In this document: positions 45,787-53,492 of the stretch, piece by piece
Layout of the letters: every line of letters starts with the position of its first letter
Numbering within the stretch: the stretch's first letter is position 1
Assembly (NCBI RefSeq): GCF_024006985.1
Contig: NZ_JAMXIB010000004.1
Span: forward strand, 215,421 to 279,420
Direction of reading: 5' to 3'
DNA length: 64,000 bases
Origin: Robiginitalea marina
Lineage (GTDB): Bacteria > Bacteroidota > Bacteroidia > Flavobacteriales > Flavobacteriaceae
The notes under the pieces: generated by a model
Databases searched by the model: none
Seen by the model: only the letters and a program-made list of their open reading frames with translations
Told to the model about the DNA's origin: nothing
Made by a program: the position numbers and the translations under genes

Positions 45787-46493
45787 CCCTGCCGTGAAGG
45801 CGCCCTCAGGACCTTCTTTTGGTAATAGTCATACAGCGCCTCGGGGGTACTTCCCAACCTCCGTTTCAGGTGTACCATGGTGTAATGGTATTGAAGCCTG
45901 AAGATACCTGCCTCGTGGTACCTTCGGGCCGAGGTGGTGATTTTGTCGGGCAGCACGGCAAAAGGGAAATGGCGGTAGACCCTGCCCGTGAATTCATTGT
46001 CTTCATAGATCCTGAACGCCTCATTGAACCCTCCCAGCGTTTCGAACCACGCCTTTGGGATAAAGAGCGACTGGTCGCCCCCCCGGCAAAAAGGGTGGTT
46101 GAACCGCGTCCACCAGGCGAAAAAATCGAGGAACCAGTGGGCGGGTTCGAAGGCCAGGCGAAAGCACCCTGCCACCGGCCGGGAACTCTGGGCCTGCAGG
46201 ATGAGTTGGTCGAACCGGGGTGGGGGAAGCGAATCGGCATGCAGGAAATACAGGAGTTCCCCTCGGGCTTCCCCAGCCCCGGCATTTAGCTGCACAGCCC
46301 TTCCCCGGGCCGATTGAAGGACCCGGGCCCCAAGCCGTCCGGCCACTTCCCTGCTGTGGTCGGTGCTGCCCCCGTCGACCACAAGGGTTTCGAGTACCTG
46401 GCCCGAAACCGCCCTGCGGCGGAGTTCCGGCAGGAGTGTTTCGAGGCGGGGGCCTTCATTCAGCACCGGGATTATAATGGAAAGGCCTTTCAC
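45783..46493 (-). CDS. TIGR04283-type GT2 glycosyltransferase
   Basis: A 236-residue GT2 with SIIIPVLNEGPRLETLL, VVDGGSTDHS, and LYFLHADSLPPP (DxD-like), matching the transferases first described beside selenodomain/arsenosugar radical SAM genes (TIGR04283, rSAM/selenodomain-associated transferase 2). The C-terminal ALYDYYQKK is typical. It overlaps the DUF547 gene by four bases and is last in a four-gene operon. The sugar transferred is unknown. Confidence 0.85.
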   Translation of the reverse strand: MKGLSIIIPVLNEGPRLETLLPELRRRAVSGQVLETLVVDGGSTDHSREVAGRLGARVLQSARGRAVQLNAGAGEARGELLYFLHADSLPPPRFDQLILQAQSSRPVAGCFRLAFEPAHWFLDFFAWWTRFNHPFCRGGDQSLFIPKAWFETLGGFNEAFRIYEDNEFTGRVYRHFPFAVLPDKITTSARRYHEAGIFRLQYHYTMVHLKRRLGSTPEALYDYYQKKVLRAPSRQG

Positions 46494-47242
46494 GGAAGCC
46501 GGTCATTTAAGGACCAGTCATAGGGGAGGTACTCCACCCGGGCATCGTCGGGGAGTGGGGTGGCAAGGTACGGGTTCACGAACTGAACAAGCGACAGGCC
46601 CCGACCGGTGAAATCGCCCTTAAACCATTTGAAGATCCTGGAGAGGTGTGCCTTGTTATCCGAAAACCGGTTGCGCAGCGGATCATTGACAAACTCCCTT
46701 GCAGCGGTTTGCAACTGTTTTTCCAGCTCTTTTTCCGTATAAGCCCGGGCCTGGAGCCTGGGGCAGGATAGGGAAGCGCAATTAATGGCAAAATGGATGC
46801 GCGGTTCGTCCATTTTGCGCAGGATCCCGTGTTCCACGTCTTCCAGGGAAACCTGTGCCTCCCCTATCCGAAGGAACTTCCGCCCCCACGGATCGCTGAT
46901 GTCCTTAATGCTTTTCAGGGGGTAATGCTGCACGATCAGCATTACGGTACCCGCATTGTAAAGGTTGATGTAATACGCCAGGCGGGCTTCGCGGGTCCAG
47001 TGCTCCCCGGGGACATGGCCTGAAAGGGTGTCGAGGTAGGCCTGCAGTTGGGCCCGGTCTCCTGCAAAACCGCTATAGTTGACCTGCCCGACCGCATCCA
47101 CATGCTTCCTCAGCAGGCCATCCCATAACTCATGGGAAGGCGCCGGGACCCCCGGGTCTCTCCCGGGGAGGGCTATCGGGTGGTGTAATCCGCAAAACTG
47201 GAAGATCATGGAAAGGGCAATAAGGAAAAATGGCTTGACCAT
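46490..47242 (-). CDS. Exported DUF547-family protein
   Basis: A 250-residue protein with an N-terminal hydrophobic signal (MVKPFFLIALSMIFQFC, possibly lipidated at Cys17) and the DUF547 domain: AYYINLYNAGTVMLI, HYPLKSIKDI and FAINCASLSCPRL, whose cysteine/histidine pattern recalls transglutaminase-like folds. Function is unknown. DUF547 proteins recur in arsenosugar-type cassettes with the transferases found here. The start at 47242 is chosen because it begins the signal peptide; the frame extends 25 codons upstream without one. Ninety-three bases separate it from the phosphorylase gene. Confidence 0.85.
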   Translation of the reverse strand: MVKPFFLIALSMIFQFCGLHHPIALPGRDPGVPAPSHELWDGLLRKHVDAVGQVNYSGFAGDRAQLQAYLDTLSGHVPGEHWTREARLAYYINLYNAGTVMLIVQHYPLKSIKDISDPWGRKFLRIGEAQVSLEDVEHGILRKMDEPRIHFAINCASLSCPRLQARAYTEKELEKQLQTAAREFVNDPLRNRFSDNKAHLSRIFKWFKGDFTGRGLSLVQFVNPYLATPLPDDARVEYLPYDWSLNDRLP

Positions 47243-47335
47243 GGGTGTCGATTTGTTTTCCCTACTAGTAGCGTTCCCCTGAAAAACCTTACGGGCCAAA
47301 GGGCATTCTGGAAACATATGGCATTGTTGCCAATA

Positions 47336-48151
47336 TCACAGCCTTCGAATCAGTTCGGTGAGCAGGGTAACCAGCCTGGGTTCGGCCTGGCCGGCGATTT
47401 CCAGGATTTCCTCGACCTTCACCGGTTCCAGGTGGTCCGGGTCGCATTCATCCGTCAGCACGGAAATCGCCGCCACGGGCACCTTCAGCTGGTTGGCCAC
47501 GATGACTTCCGGCACCGTGCTCATCCCCACCGCATCGGCCCCCAGGGTCTTGAGCATGCGGTATTCGGCCCGGGTTTCCAGTTGCGGGCCCACTACGGCG
47601 GCATAGACCCCCTTGCGCAGGACAATGCCTTTTTCCCTGGCGATCCCGGAAAGGGCAGCCCGGAGGCCCGGATCGTAGGGGTCGCTCATGTCCACAAAAC
47701 GCTCCCCGAATTCCGTGATGTTTTTAACCGCCAGGGGAGACCCCCCCTGCAGGTTGATGTGGTCTTCGATCAGCAGGAGTTCCCCTTTGCGGAATTCCAG
47801 GTTTACCGCACCTGCAGCATTGGAAACCAGTAGCGTCCCAACGCCCAGCTCCTTCATTACCCTGATCGGGTAGGTGATATCGGTAAAGGTATATCCTTCG
47901 TACAGGTGGAATCGGCCCTGCATGGCCACTACCTTTTTTCCGCCGATCTCCCCGAAAACCAGCTTTCCCGTGTGGAATTCCACGGTGGCCAGCGGGAAGA
48001 AGGGGATATTGTGGTAATGGGCGATTTTTTGGTTTTCGATCGACTCCACCAGGCGGCCCAGTCCGGATCCGAGGACGATGCCGATTTCGGGATCCAGGAA
48101 CCCCCGCTCCCTAAGATAGGCTGTGGAGGATTCAAGTTGTTTCTTGGTCAT
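47336..48151 (-). CDS. Purine-nucleoside phosphorylase (trimeric PNP-I family)
   Basis: A 271-residue phosphorylase cleaving purine nucleosides to base and ribose 1-phosphate. Motifs: GSGLGRLVESI (phosphate loop), GRFHLYEGY, VSNAAGAVNLEF and GADAVGMSTVPE. Genes of this type sit in arsenosugar cassettes, where a phosphorylase may release adenine from a 5'-modified nucleoside; ordinary purine salvage is equally possible. It overlaps the upstream transferase by 20 bases. Confidence 0.92.
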   Translation of the reverse strand: MTKKQLESSTAYLRERGFLDPEIGIVLGSGLGRLVESIENQKIAHYHNIPFFPLATVEFHTGKLVFGEIGGKKVVAMQGRFHLYEGYTFTDITYPIRVMKELGVGTLLVSNAAGAVNLEFRKGELLLIEDHINLQGGSPLAVKNITEFGERFVDMSDPYDPGLRAALSGIAREKGIVLRKGVYAAVVGPQLETRAEYRMLKTLGADAVGMSTVPEVIVANQLKVPVAAISVLTDECDPDHLEPVKVEEILEIAGQAEPRLVTLLTELIRRL

Positions 48152-48815
48152 CGGAATATTTATTGATCAGGAATTCAAAAAGGGTGTGCCCGGCAATGTC
48201 TTCATACCGGTCGATATCGTTTCGCTCCGGAAGCAGGCCTACCTGCATGCCTTCCAGGTCGCGCAGGCTTTCTTCCAAAACGGTTTCGCTCCCCCAGGCC
48301 TTGTGTTGGAACAGGGGGGGCACCAGGCGCTTCAGGCCCAGGAGGTAGTAACCGCCGTCCCGGGCAGGGCCAAGGACCGCATCCTTTTCCTCAAGCAGTT
48401 CAAACGCGTGACGGAGGTCAGCAGCGCTTAGGTCGTACAGGTCGCTTCCGATAATGATGACCCTGGAATACCCCGCCTCCAGGGTTTCCCTGAAGGCGGA
48501 GGCCATGCGTTCGCCCAGGTCTTCCCCTGACTGCAGCCTGTAGCGGAAGACCCCGGGATCCCAAATGGATCCATCCCCGAGGCGGTCACTGAAATACACC
48601 AGTTTATCGACGCCTTCGAGCTCGCAGCAAAGTGCAGCGGTATGGCCCAGGAGGAAACTGTAGATCCCCAGGGCTGCCCGGTCGCCTATTTTGGCAGCCA
48701 GACGGGTCTTGCATTTGCCCGGCTCCGGGTTTCGCGTAAAAATCAACAGGGCGTTAGGAGGTGTTTCGGACAAAGCGGGTTTTTTAATTAGAGCCCCGAC
48801 GGGGCCGGAAGGCAC
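48132..48815 (-). CDS. TIGR04282-type (DUF2064) transferase
   Basis: A 227-residue nucleotidyl/glycosyltransferase-fold protein: LLIFTRNPEPGKCKTRLAA at the start, GSDLYDLSAADL and GPARDGGYYLLGLK in the middle, all hallmarks of the DUF2064/rSAM-selenodomain-associated transferase 1 family. Translation starts at GTG 48815 (an alternative TTG lies 14 codons later); the -7 element at 48838-48845 sits just upstream and supports the GTG. First gene of the four-gene operon. Confidence 0.85.
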   Translation of the reverse strand: MPSGPVGALIKKPALSETPPNALLIFTRNPEPGKCKTRLAAKIGDRAALGIYSFLLGHTAALCCELEGVDKLVYFSDRLGDGSIWDPGVFRYRLQSGEDLGERMASAFRETLEAGYSRVIIIGSDLYDLSAADLRHAFELLEEKDAVLGPARDGGYYLLGLKRLVPPLFQHKAWGSETVLEESLRDLEGMQVGLLPERNDIDRYEDIAGHTLFEFLINKYSDDQETT

Positions 48816-48837
48816 CAGTAGGCTCGGGGTTGCCCGT

Positions 48838-48845
48838 CAAAGATA
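48838..48845 (-). promoter_or_regulatory. Promoter -7 element of the arsenosugar-like cassette
   Basis: TATCTTTG on the minus strand, an exact TAnnTTTG match, 23 bases upstream of the GTG start. No TTG at the expected spacing upstream. Confidence 0.55.
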
Positions 48846-48920
48846 GCACTTCGGAACCGTTCCTGCCATCAGTGTGCCCGGAGAAAACGATCCCGGGTGG
48901 CCGGACCTTCGCGCGGAGAA

Positions 48921-48945
48921 AAGAAAAAGCCCGGGGTTCCCGGGC
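48921..48945 (-). terminator. Intrinsic terminator after the 43-codon ORF
   Basis: On the minus strand a GC-only perfect 7-base stem (GCCCGGG / CCCGGGC, loop of 3) followed by TTTTTCTTTT. It lies 34 bases past the small ORF's stop. Confidence 0.8.
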
Positions 48946-48978
48946 ATAAATACGTTTTATAAAGGATTTTTTGGTACC

Positions 48979-49110
48979 CTAGTACTCCACCCACCGATAG
49001 GCATAGGCCATGATGGCAAACATATAGATCCAGAAAAGGATTGCTCCGCGGTACCGATGGAGGGTTTGACCCAGTTGGTAGAAAAATTCAAGAGAAAGCA
49101 TGGTTTTCAT
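48979..49110 (-). CDS. Small single-span membrane protein, 43 residues, unknown
   Basis: ATG to TAG encodes 43 residues with an amphipathic, aromatic N-terminal half (SLEFFYQLGQTLHRYRG), one membrane helix (AILFWIYMFAIMAYAY) and a short polar end (RWVEY). The stop is followed within 34 bases by an intrinsic terminator, and a 1-kb region otherwise free of genes surrounds it, which argues for a real, separately transcribed small gene. Aromatic and basic residues at the membrane borders look natural. I do not recognise a family; no function is proposed. Confidence 0.6.
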   Translation of the reverse strand: MKTMLSLEFFYQLGQTLHRYRGAILFWIYMFAIMAYAYRWVEY

Positions 49111-49355
49111 AATCAAAAAGGTTCTTGTAAAAGAGTGCTTGCCGGGGGAAGGGATCCAGTCCGACCCCCTTTTGACTCACAGCCAAATTTCACCCCTTTG
49201 GTCGAAGGATGCCGGTTAAATGGATTTGGGTCCGCAATTTGTCGATGAACTGCAGTTTTGGGAACCTGTAATCGGAAAAATGTGTCGTTGGTCGATCAAA
49301 AACAATTCGGACGGGTTCCGACAGGGTCTCAAAAACATCGGTGAACGGATGCCTT

Positions 49356-49388
49356 AAAAAAAGGTCGGGGACTGTTGCCCCCGACCTT
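49356..49388 (-). terminator. Strong hairpin terminator without an obvious gene upstream
   Basis: On the minus strand a 10-base stem (AAGGTCGGGG / CCCCGACCTT, loop about 8) is followed by seven T. The nearest minus-strand reading frame upstream is a 40-codon ORF of low coding likeness ending near 49408. It may end a small RNA. Confidence 0.7.
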
Positions 49389-49863
49389 AGCGACCAAAAC
49401 TAACTCAAACTATGCTTAGCGATGAATATGGGGTAAAGATCCGTTTTATTTGCGGGTTTCGGGTTAGGGACATATTAAGCTTAGGTTGTGGAATTGAAAA
49501 GCCCCTAATTTGGTAAAACTGCGTCATTCGAACGCCCTTTGGATGGGGCAGGGGCGGAAGCCCTAAGCAATTCCGGGCTTTTCAGGGTTAAAGAAGGGTG
49601 TTTGGCGGCACGCGGGATGCCAGACAGCAGCACCCTGTTGGAAACACAACCTTAAAACGGGCGCAACTTTTTTGTAAATGCCGATTTACGTTCACTTTAC
49701 CTTAAGAGGTTAAGTTCGCAGTGTATTCCAATCCCCGCAACGCACTGAAATACTTTCAGGACATCCAGGGAATCGTAACAGGGGCCGGGCCCCCGCCTTT
49801 ATCTCCCGGCCAGCTTTTCCAACCCCGGATACCAGCCGTTGCCTCCAAAACCCTAATTCGCTT

Positions 49864-50706
49864 ATGAAAAAACGACCGGTGGACCTCGTGGTCCTCTCCG
49901 ATGTACATCTGGGCACCTATGGGTGCCACGCCCGGGAACTTTGCAGGTACCTTAAATCGATCAGGCCGGCTACCGTGGTGCTTAACGGCGACATCATCGA
50001 TGTCTGGCAATTCTCAAAACGGTACTGGCCCAAATCGCATATGAAAGTGGTGAAACTGCTTATGGATTGGGTCACCAGCGGGGTACAGGTGTATTATGTG
50101 ACGGGTAACCACGATGAATTGCTCCGCAAGTTCGTCGGCTTCCAGCTATCGGGCTTTTCGATTGTCAACAAGGTGGTCCTGGACCTCGACGGCAAAAAGG
50201 CCTGGGCCTTCCACGGCGATGTCTTCGACGTGACCATGAAGCACTCCAAGTGGCTGGCAAAGCTTGGGGCATTGGGCTACGATGCCCTGATCCTGCTGAA
50301 CCGGTCGGTAAACTTTTTCGGCAAGAAACTGGGCTACGGCCCGGTTTCCATGTCCAAAAAGATCAAAAGCAGCGTGAAGTCGGCGGTGAAATTCATCAAC
50401 AACTTCGAAGAAATAGCCACCGACATCGCCCTGGAAAACGGGTACGATTATGTGGTTTGCGGGCACATCCACCAGCCCGAAATCCGGGAAATCCGCAAAG
50501 GGGATTCCGCGGTTACCTACCTGAATTCCGGTGACTGGGTGGAAAACCTGACCAGCCTGGAATACCATATGGGCCAATGGAGCCTCTACAGGTACGAGCA
50601 CGACCCGGCTGTGCAACCCGGGGACGAACCCCTGGCAGAGGCCGAAGAAGTGATGGATGTACAGGTGTTGTTTGAAAACCTGGTTCAGGAAATGAGGGTG
50701 CGATAA
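49864..50706 (+). CDS. UDP-2,3-diacylglucosamine diphosphatase-like metallophosphoesterase
   Basis: A 280-residue calcineurin-type phosphoesterase with the full metal set: LSDVHLGTYG (Asp13, His15), NGDIIDVWQF, TGNHDELL, FHGDVFDV and CGHIHQPEI. The order and the VWQF segment match LpxH-type enzymes that split UDP-diacylglucosamine in lipid A synthesis, though paralogues exist in many Bacteroidetes and the substrate is not proven. It is followed after 16 bases by a glycosyltransferase gene, suggesting a cell-envelope role. Confidence 0.87.
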   Translation: MKKRPVDLVVLSDVHLGTYGCHARELCRYLKSIRPATVVLNGDIIDVWQFSKRYWPKSHMKVVKLLMDWVTSGVQVYYVTGNHDELLRKFVGFQLSGFSIVNKVVLDLDGKKAWAFHGDVFDVTMKHSKWLAKLGALGYDALILLNRSVNFFGKKLGYGPVSMSKKIKSSVKSAVKFINNFEEIATDIALENGYDYVVCGHIHQPEIREIRKGDSAVTYLNSGDWVENLTSLEYHMGQWSLYRYEHDPAVQPGDEPLAEAEEVMDVQVLFENLVQEMRVR

Positions 50707-50722
50707 CCAAATACAAAGGAAC

Positions 50723-51724
50723 ATGAAAGTACTCTATGCGATTCAGGGAACCGGGAACGGCCACCTCAGCCGTGCCCGCGACCTCATCCCGGCCCTGCTC
50801 GACAGGGGGGTGGCCCTCGACCTGCTGGTCTCCGGCACCCAGGCCGACCTGTCGTTGCCCTACCCGGTCCGGTACCGGTTCAAAGGCATGAGTTTCATTT
50901 TCGGGAAGCAGGGGGGCGTGGATTTCTGGCAAACTTACCGGAAGGCAAACTCCTTTCGGGTCAGGGAAGAAGTACGCACCCTTCCGGTCCGGGAATACGA
51001 CCTGGTCCTGAATGATTTTGAACCGGTTTCGGCCTGGGCCTGCAAGCTGAAAAACATCCCGTGCATCGGGGTCAGCCACCAGGCCGCCGTATTGTCCCCG
51101 GCCGCGCCCCAGCCAGACCGGAAGGACCCGGTGGGGCTCTTTGTCCTGAGGAATTACGCCCCGGTCTCGCACCAGTACGGCTTCCACTTCCAGGCGTATG
51201 AGGAAGGCATGTTTACCCCCATCATCGGCAAAGGGATCCGGGAAGCCCGTATTTCCGAGGGATGGCATTACACAGTATACCTCCCGGCCTATTCCGACGC
51301 GCGTATCGTCTCGGTGCTCTCACAGGTCCCCGGGGTACAGTGGGAGGTTTTTTCCAAACACAACGCCAGCCCGTTCCGCCACGGGAATGTGCAGGTGCGC
51401 CCGATCGAACACGATGCGTTCCTCGAAAGTATCGCAGGTTGCCGGGGCGTACTTTGCGCTGCCGGGTTTGAAACCCCGTCCGAAACCCTGTTCCTGGGCA
51501 AGAAGCTGTGCGTGGTGCCCATGAAAAACCAGTACGAACAGCAGTGCAATGCCGTGGCCCTCTCCCAAATGGGGGTCCCGGTCCTCGATGGCCTGTCTGC
51601 AGATACCCTGCCTGCCCTTCAGGAATGGGTGGGGCAGGAAAAGGCCCTGCAGGTGCCCTACCCCGATATTGCAGGGGTCGTGGTGGACCGGGTGCTGGAG
51701 GCGCATGCCCCCGTTTTTGTCTAA
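50723..51724 (+). CDS. MurG-like (GT28/GT-B) glycosyltransferase
   Basis: A 333-residue GT-B protein: the N-terminal glycine-rich loop IQGTGNGHLSRARDL and the C-terminal donor region CAAGFETPSETLFLGKKLCVVPMKNQYEQQCNA (the MurG/UDP-glucuronosyltransferase-like E-containing segment) are clear. It resembles flavobacterial proteins annotated as glycosyltransferase or UDP-GlcNAc-type transferase. No membrane helix. Translationally close to the phosphoesterase gene, so probably one transcript. Donor and acceptor are unknown. Confidence 0.82.
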   Translation: MKVLYAIQGTGNGHLSRARDLIPALLDRGVALDLLVSGTQADLSLPYPVRYRFKGMSFIFGKQGGVDFWQTYRKANSFRVREEVRTLPVREYDLVLNDFEPVSAWACKLKNIPCIGVSHQAAVLSPAAPQPDRKDPVGLFVLRNYAPVSHQYGFHFQAYEEGMFTPIIGKGIREARISEGWHYTVYLPAYSDARIVSVLSQVPGVQWEVFSKHNASPFRHGNVQVRPIEHDAFLESIAGCRGVLCAAGFETPSETLFLGKKLCVVPMKNQYEQQCNAVALSQMGVPVLDGLSADTLPALQEWVGQEKALQVPYPDIAGVVVDRVLEAHAPVFV

Positions 51725-51986
51725 ACGCCACGGATATCCCCCAGCCATGCACATGAACCTGTTTGCAGCCTCCGATGGGGGTTGGGCTTGCAGGGTGAAG
51801 AAGGGGTTGGTGCGCGCTATAGAAAAAGGGTGCCTGCTTTGTTCTTGCAGGGATTTAGGGTACTTTGAAAATGGGGGGAGGGGGCGCCCCATATTGAAAA
51901 GAATTCGCTCCTACCCTCGCCACACCACCTCCCTCATAGCGATGCCCGGCTTAAAAAAGCTATCTTTCCCCTTCAAACCAAAACCT

Positions 51987-52430
51987 ATGGAAACCCTTTT
52001 TGCCCTGGCCAATGCCTGGATCCTGCCGGGATGGCTGCTCTTGTTGTTCGCCCCATCCTGGAAGCATACCGGAAAACTCGTTTTCTACCTGGTGATCCTG
52101 GTATTGGCCGTTGTGTATGCGGTGTTACTGCTTTCCGATATCGGGAGTTTTGACCCGGAGGCCGGTTCCACCCTGGAGGGGATCTCAAACGCCTTTGGCA
52201 GCCCCTGGGTTGCCCTGATCGGCTGGATCCACTACCTCGCCTTCGATATGCTGGCAGGCCTCGTTATCGCCCTCGATGCCAGGCGTGTGGGGGTGAACCG
52301 GATCTTGATGGCCCTGCCGCTGTTCCTTACCTTGATGGCCGGACCCTTTGGCCTGTTGACCTATGTCCTGATCCGGGCCGCTTACACCCGGCACCTGGGC
52401 CTGCCCCTGCAGGATGGGTCCGGGAACTAA
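51987..52430 (+). CDS. ABA4-like family membrane protein
   Basis: A 147-residue four-helix membrane protein with the DUF4281/ABA4-like pattern (an N-terminal WILPGWLLLLFAP segment, then GWIHYLAFDMLAG and GPFGLLTYVLIR). The plant relative ABA4 acts in neoxanthin formation; the bacterial role is unknown, possibly carotenoid related. The ATG at 51987 is chosen because the frame upstream runs through the previous gene and lacks coding likeness; TATCTTTC 27 bases upstream is a near-consensus -7 box. Confidence 0.85.
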   Translation: METLFALANAWILPGWLLLLFAPSWKHTGKLVFYLVILVLAVVYAVLLLSDIGSFDPEAGSTLEGISNAFGSPWVALIGWIHYLAFDMLAGLVIALDARRVGVNRILMALPLFLTLMAGPFGLLTYVLIRAAYTRHLGLPLQDGSGN

Positions 52431-52534
52431 AGGAATGGGTAGGCCCTTGATGGCTTAAGAAACCCCGGTTCCTGCGCCTTCTGTTTCCTGAATTCCATGC
52501 TTTGGGTTTGCAGGGAATTCCCATATCTTGAAAC

Positions 52535-52563
52535 CGAGGGCGGGGGACCCTCCCCCGCCCTCG
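52535..52563. terminator. Long hairpin between convergent genes
   Basis: A perfect 13-base stem (CGAGGGCGGGGGA / TCCCCCGCCCTCG, loop CCC) lies between the ABA4-like gene and the convergent outer-membrane gene. T tracts on both sides are weak, so it is a probable but not certain bidirectional terminator. Confidence 0.6.
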
Positions 52564-52607
52564 TATTACCGGATTTTTTACCAGCCTCCTGTTGGGAACC
52601 CGCCCGC

Positions 52608-53213
52608 CTAAAAGGCGAAACCGAACCCGATATTGGCTACCAGCAGTCCGTTATCGCCAATGCCGGGCACGTCCGGGATTTCTTCCCGACCCTCTGCGGG
52701 TTGCCCATTGACGGTCCCCCGGAGAACCACTTCCTGGGGGATATCGCCGAACCCATAGCCAGCTTCGGCCCGGAAATAGAACTTCCGCCCGAGTTTGGCG
52801 CCTACCTTCAGGTTAAAGGTCGAAATCTCGACTTCCCCGGTGGCTTCCCCCTCAAAGAGCTCCCCATCGATGGTTTCAGCATCGGTATAAGTGCCGTCGA
52901 GGTTGAACTTCCCGTAGGATACGGAGGCATACAGCCCGGTCCCCTGGGTGTTGAAATAGATGTTGGAGCCGATTTCAAAGAAATCGAAAGAAGTATCTAC
53001 CTCTTCCACTTCCAGGGAAAAGGTGGAATAATCCACAAAAGGCGCCAGGCGGTTGCCCAGCACGGGCAGCACAAATTCGGCATTCCCACCGATAATATTC
53101 GGCACCCCGGCTTTGAGCCCGATGCGGAAACGGCGGACATCGTCCCCCGGGCCCTGGGCCAGGGAAACCGCGCCAAAGCCCAGCAAAAGGGCAGAAAGGA
53201 TGATATTTTTCAT
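52608..53213 (-). CDS. Outer-membrane beta-barrel protein, unknown function
   Basis: A 201-residue protein with a signal peptide (MKNIILSALLLGFGAVSLAQ, cleavage after Gln20) and alternating hydrophobic strands ending in an aromatic residue (ANIGFGFAF), the pattern of small outer-membrane barrels. No specific family was recognised. The ATG at 53213 is chosen for the signal peptide; the frame extends 64 codons further upstream without coding likeness. Stands alone between a hairpin terminator and the divergent GH3 gene. Confidence 0.8.
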   Translation of the reverse strand: MKNIILSALLLGFGAVSLAQGPGDDVRRFRIGLKAGVPNIIGGNAEFVLPVLGNRLAPFVDYSTFSLEVEEVDTSFDFFEIGSNIYFNTQGTGLYASVSYGKFNLDGTYTDAETIDGELFEGEATGEVEISTFNLKVGAKLGRKFYFRAEAGYGFGDIPQEVVLRGTVNGQPAEGREEIPDVPGIGDNGLLVANIGFGFAF

Positions 53214-53426
53214 ATGGCTTTTTTTGGAAATGTAGGATAAAAACGAAGCCCATACCCGGTATATTGCCACGGGGGGGATAAGAGGCCAGCCCCGACCGGG
53301 CCCAACCCCAGGAAATTGAAGCCGGATCTGGCTTCCGGGGTTGATGGCCTCCCGGGGCGGGGAATATCCGATCGGCCAACGGCGTTTTAATTGGTCCCGG
53401 GCCACCGGTATCTTCGGGGATAATGT

Positions 53427-53434
53427 TAAATTTG
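53427..53434 (+). promoter_or_regulatory. Promoter -7 element of the GH3 gene
   Basis: TAAATTTG exactly matches TAnnTTTG and lies 58 bases upstream of the ATG. The -33 element is not at standard spacing. Confidence 0.5.
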
Positions 53435-53492
53435 AGGGAACGAAGCTGCGGGAAGCAAGCCCCAGCCCAGAGCCACCCTGAAAATACCGCGT

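Larger units (their letters stand above)
48816..49863. other. Gene-poor kilobase with small ORF and two terminators
   Basis: About 1 kb without a conventional gene between divergent operons. It contains the promoter of the TIGR04282-type gene, a terminator (48921-48945), a 43-codon membrane-peptide ORF (48979-49110), and a second strong minus-strand hairpin with T tract at 49356-49388 for which no clear upstream gene is visible. The rest (49400-49860) shows nothing that I recognise, and base composition is lower in GC than the coding DNA around it. Confidence 0.6.

Noticed and set aside
48874..49248. A 124-codon plus-strand frame in the gene-poor kilobase
   Set aside because: It has no motif or signal, crosses a minus-strand terminator and overlaps the better-supported 43-codon ORF.
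49408..49530. A 40-codon minus-strand ORF before the orphan terminator
   Set aside because: Its composition is not protein-like and no start context supports it; a small RNA explains the terminator equally well.
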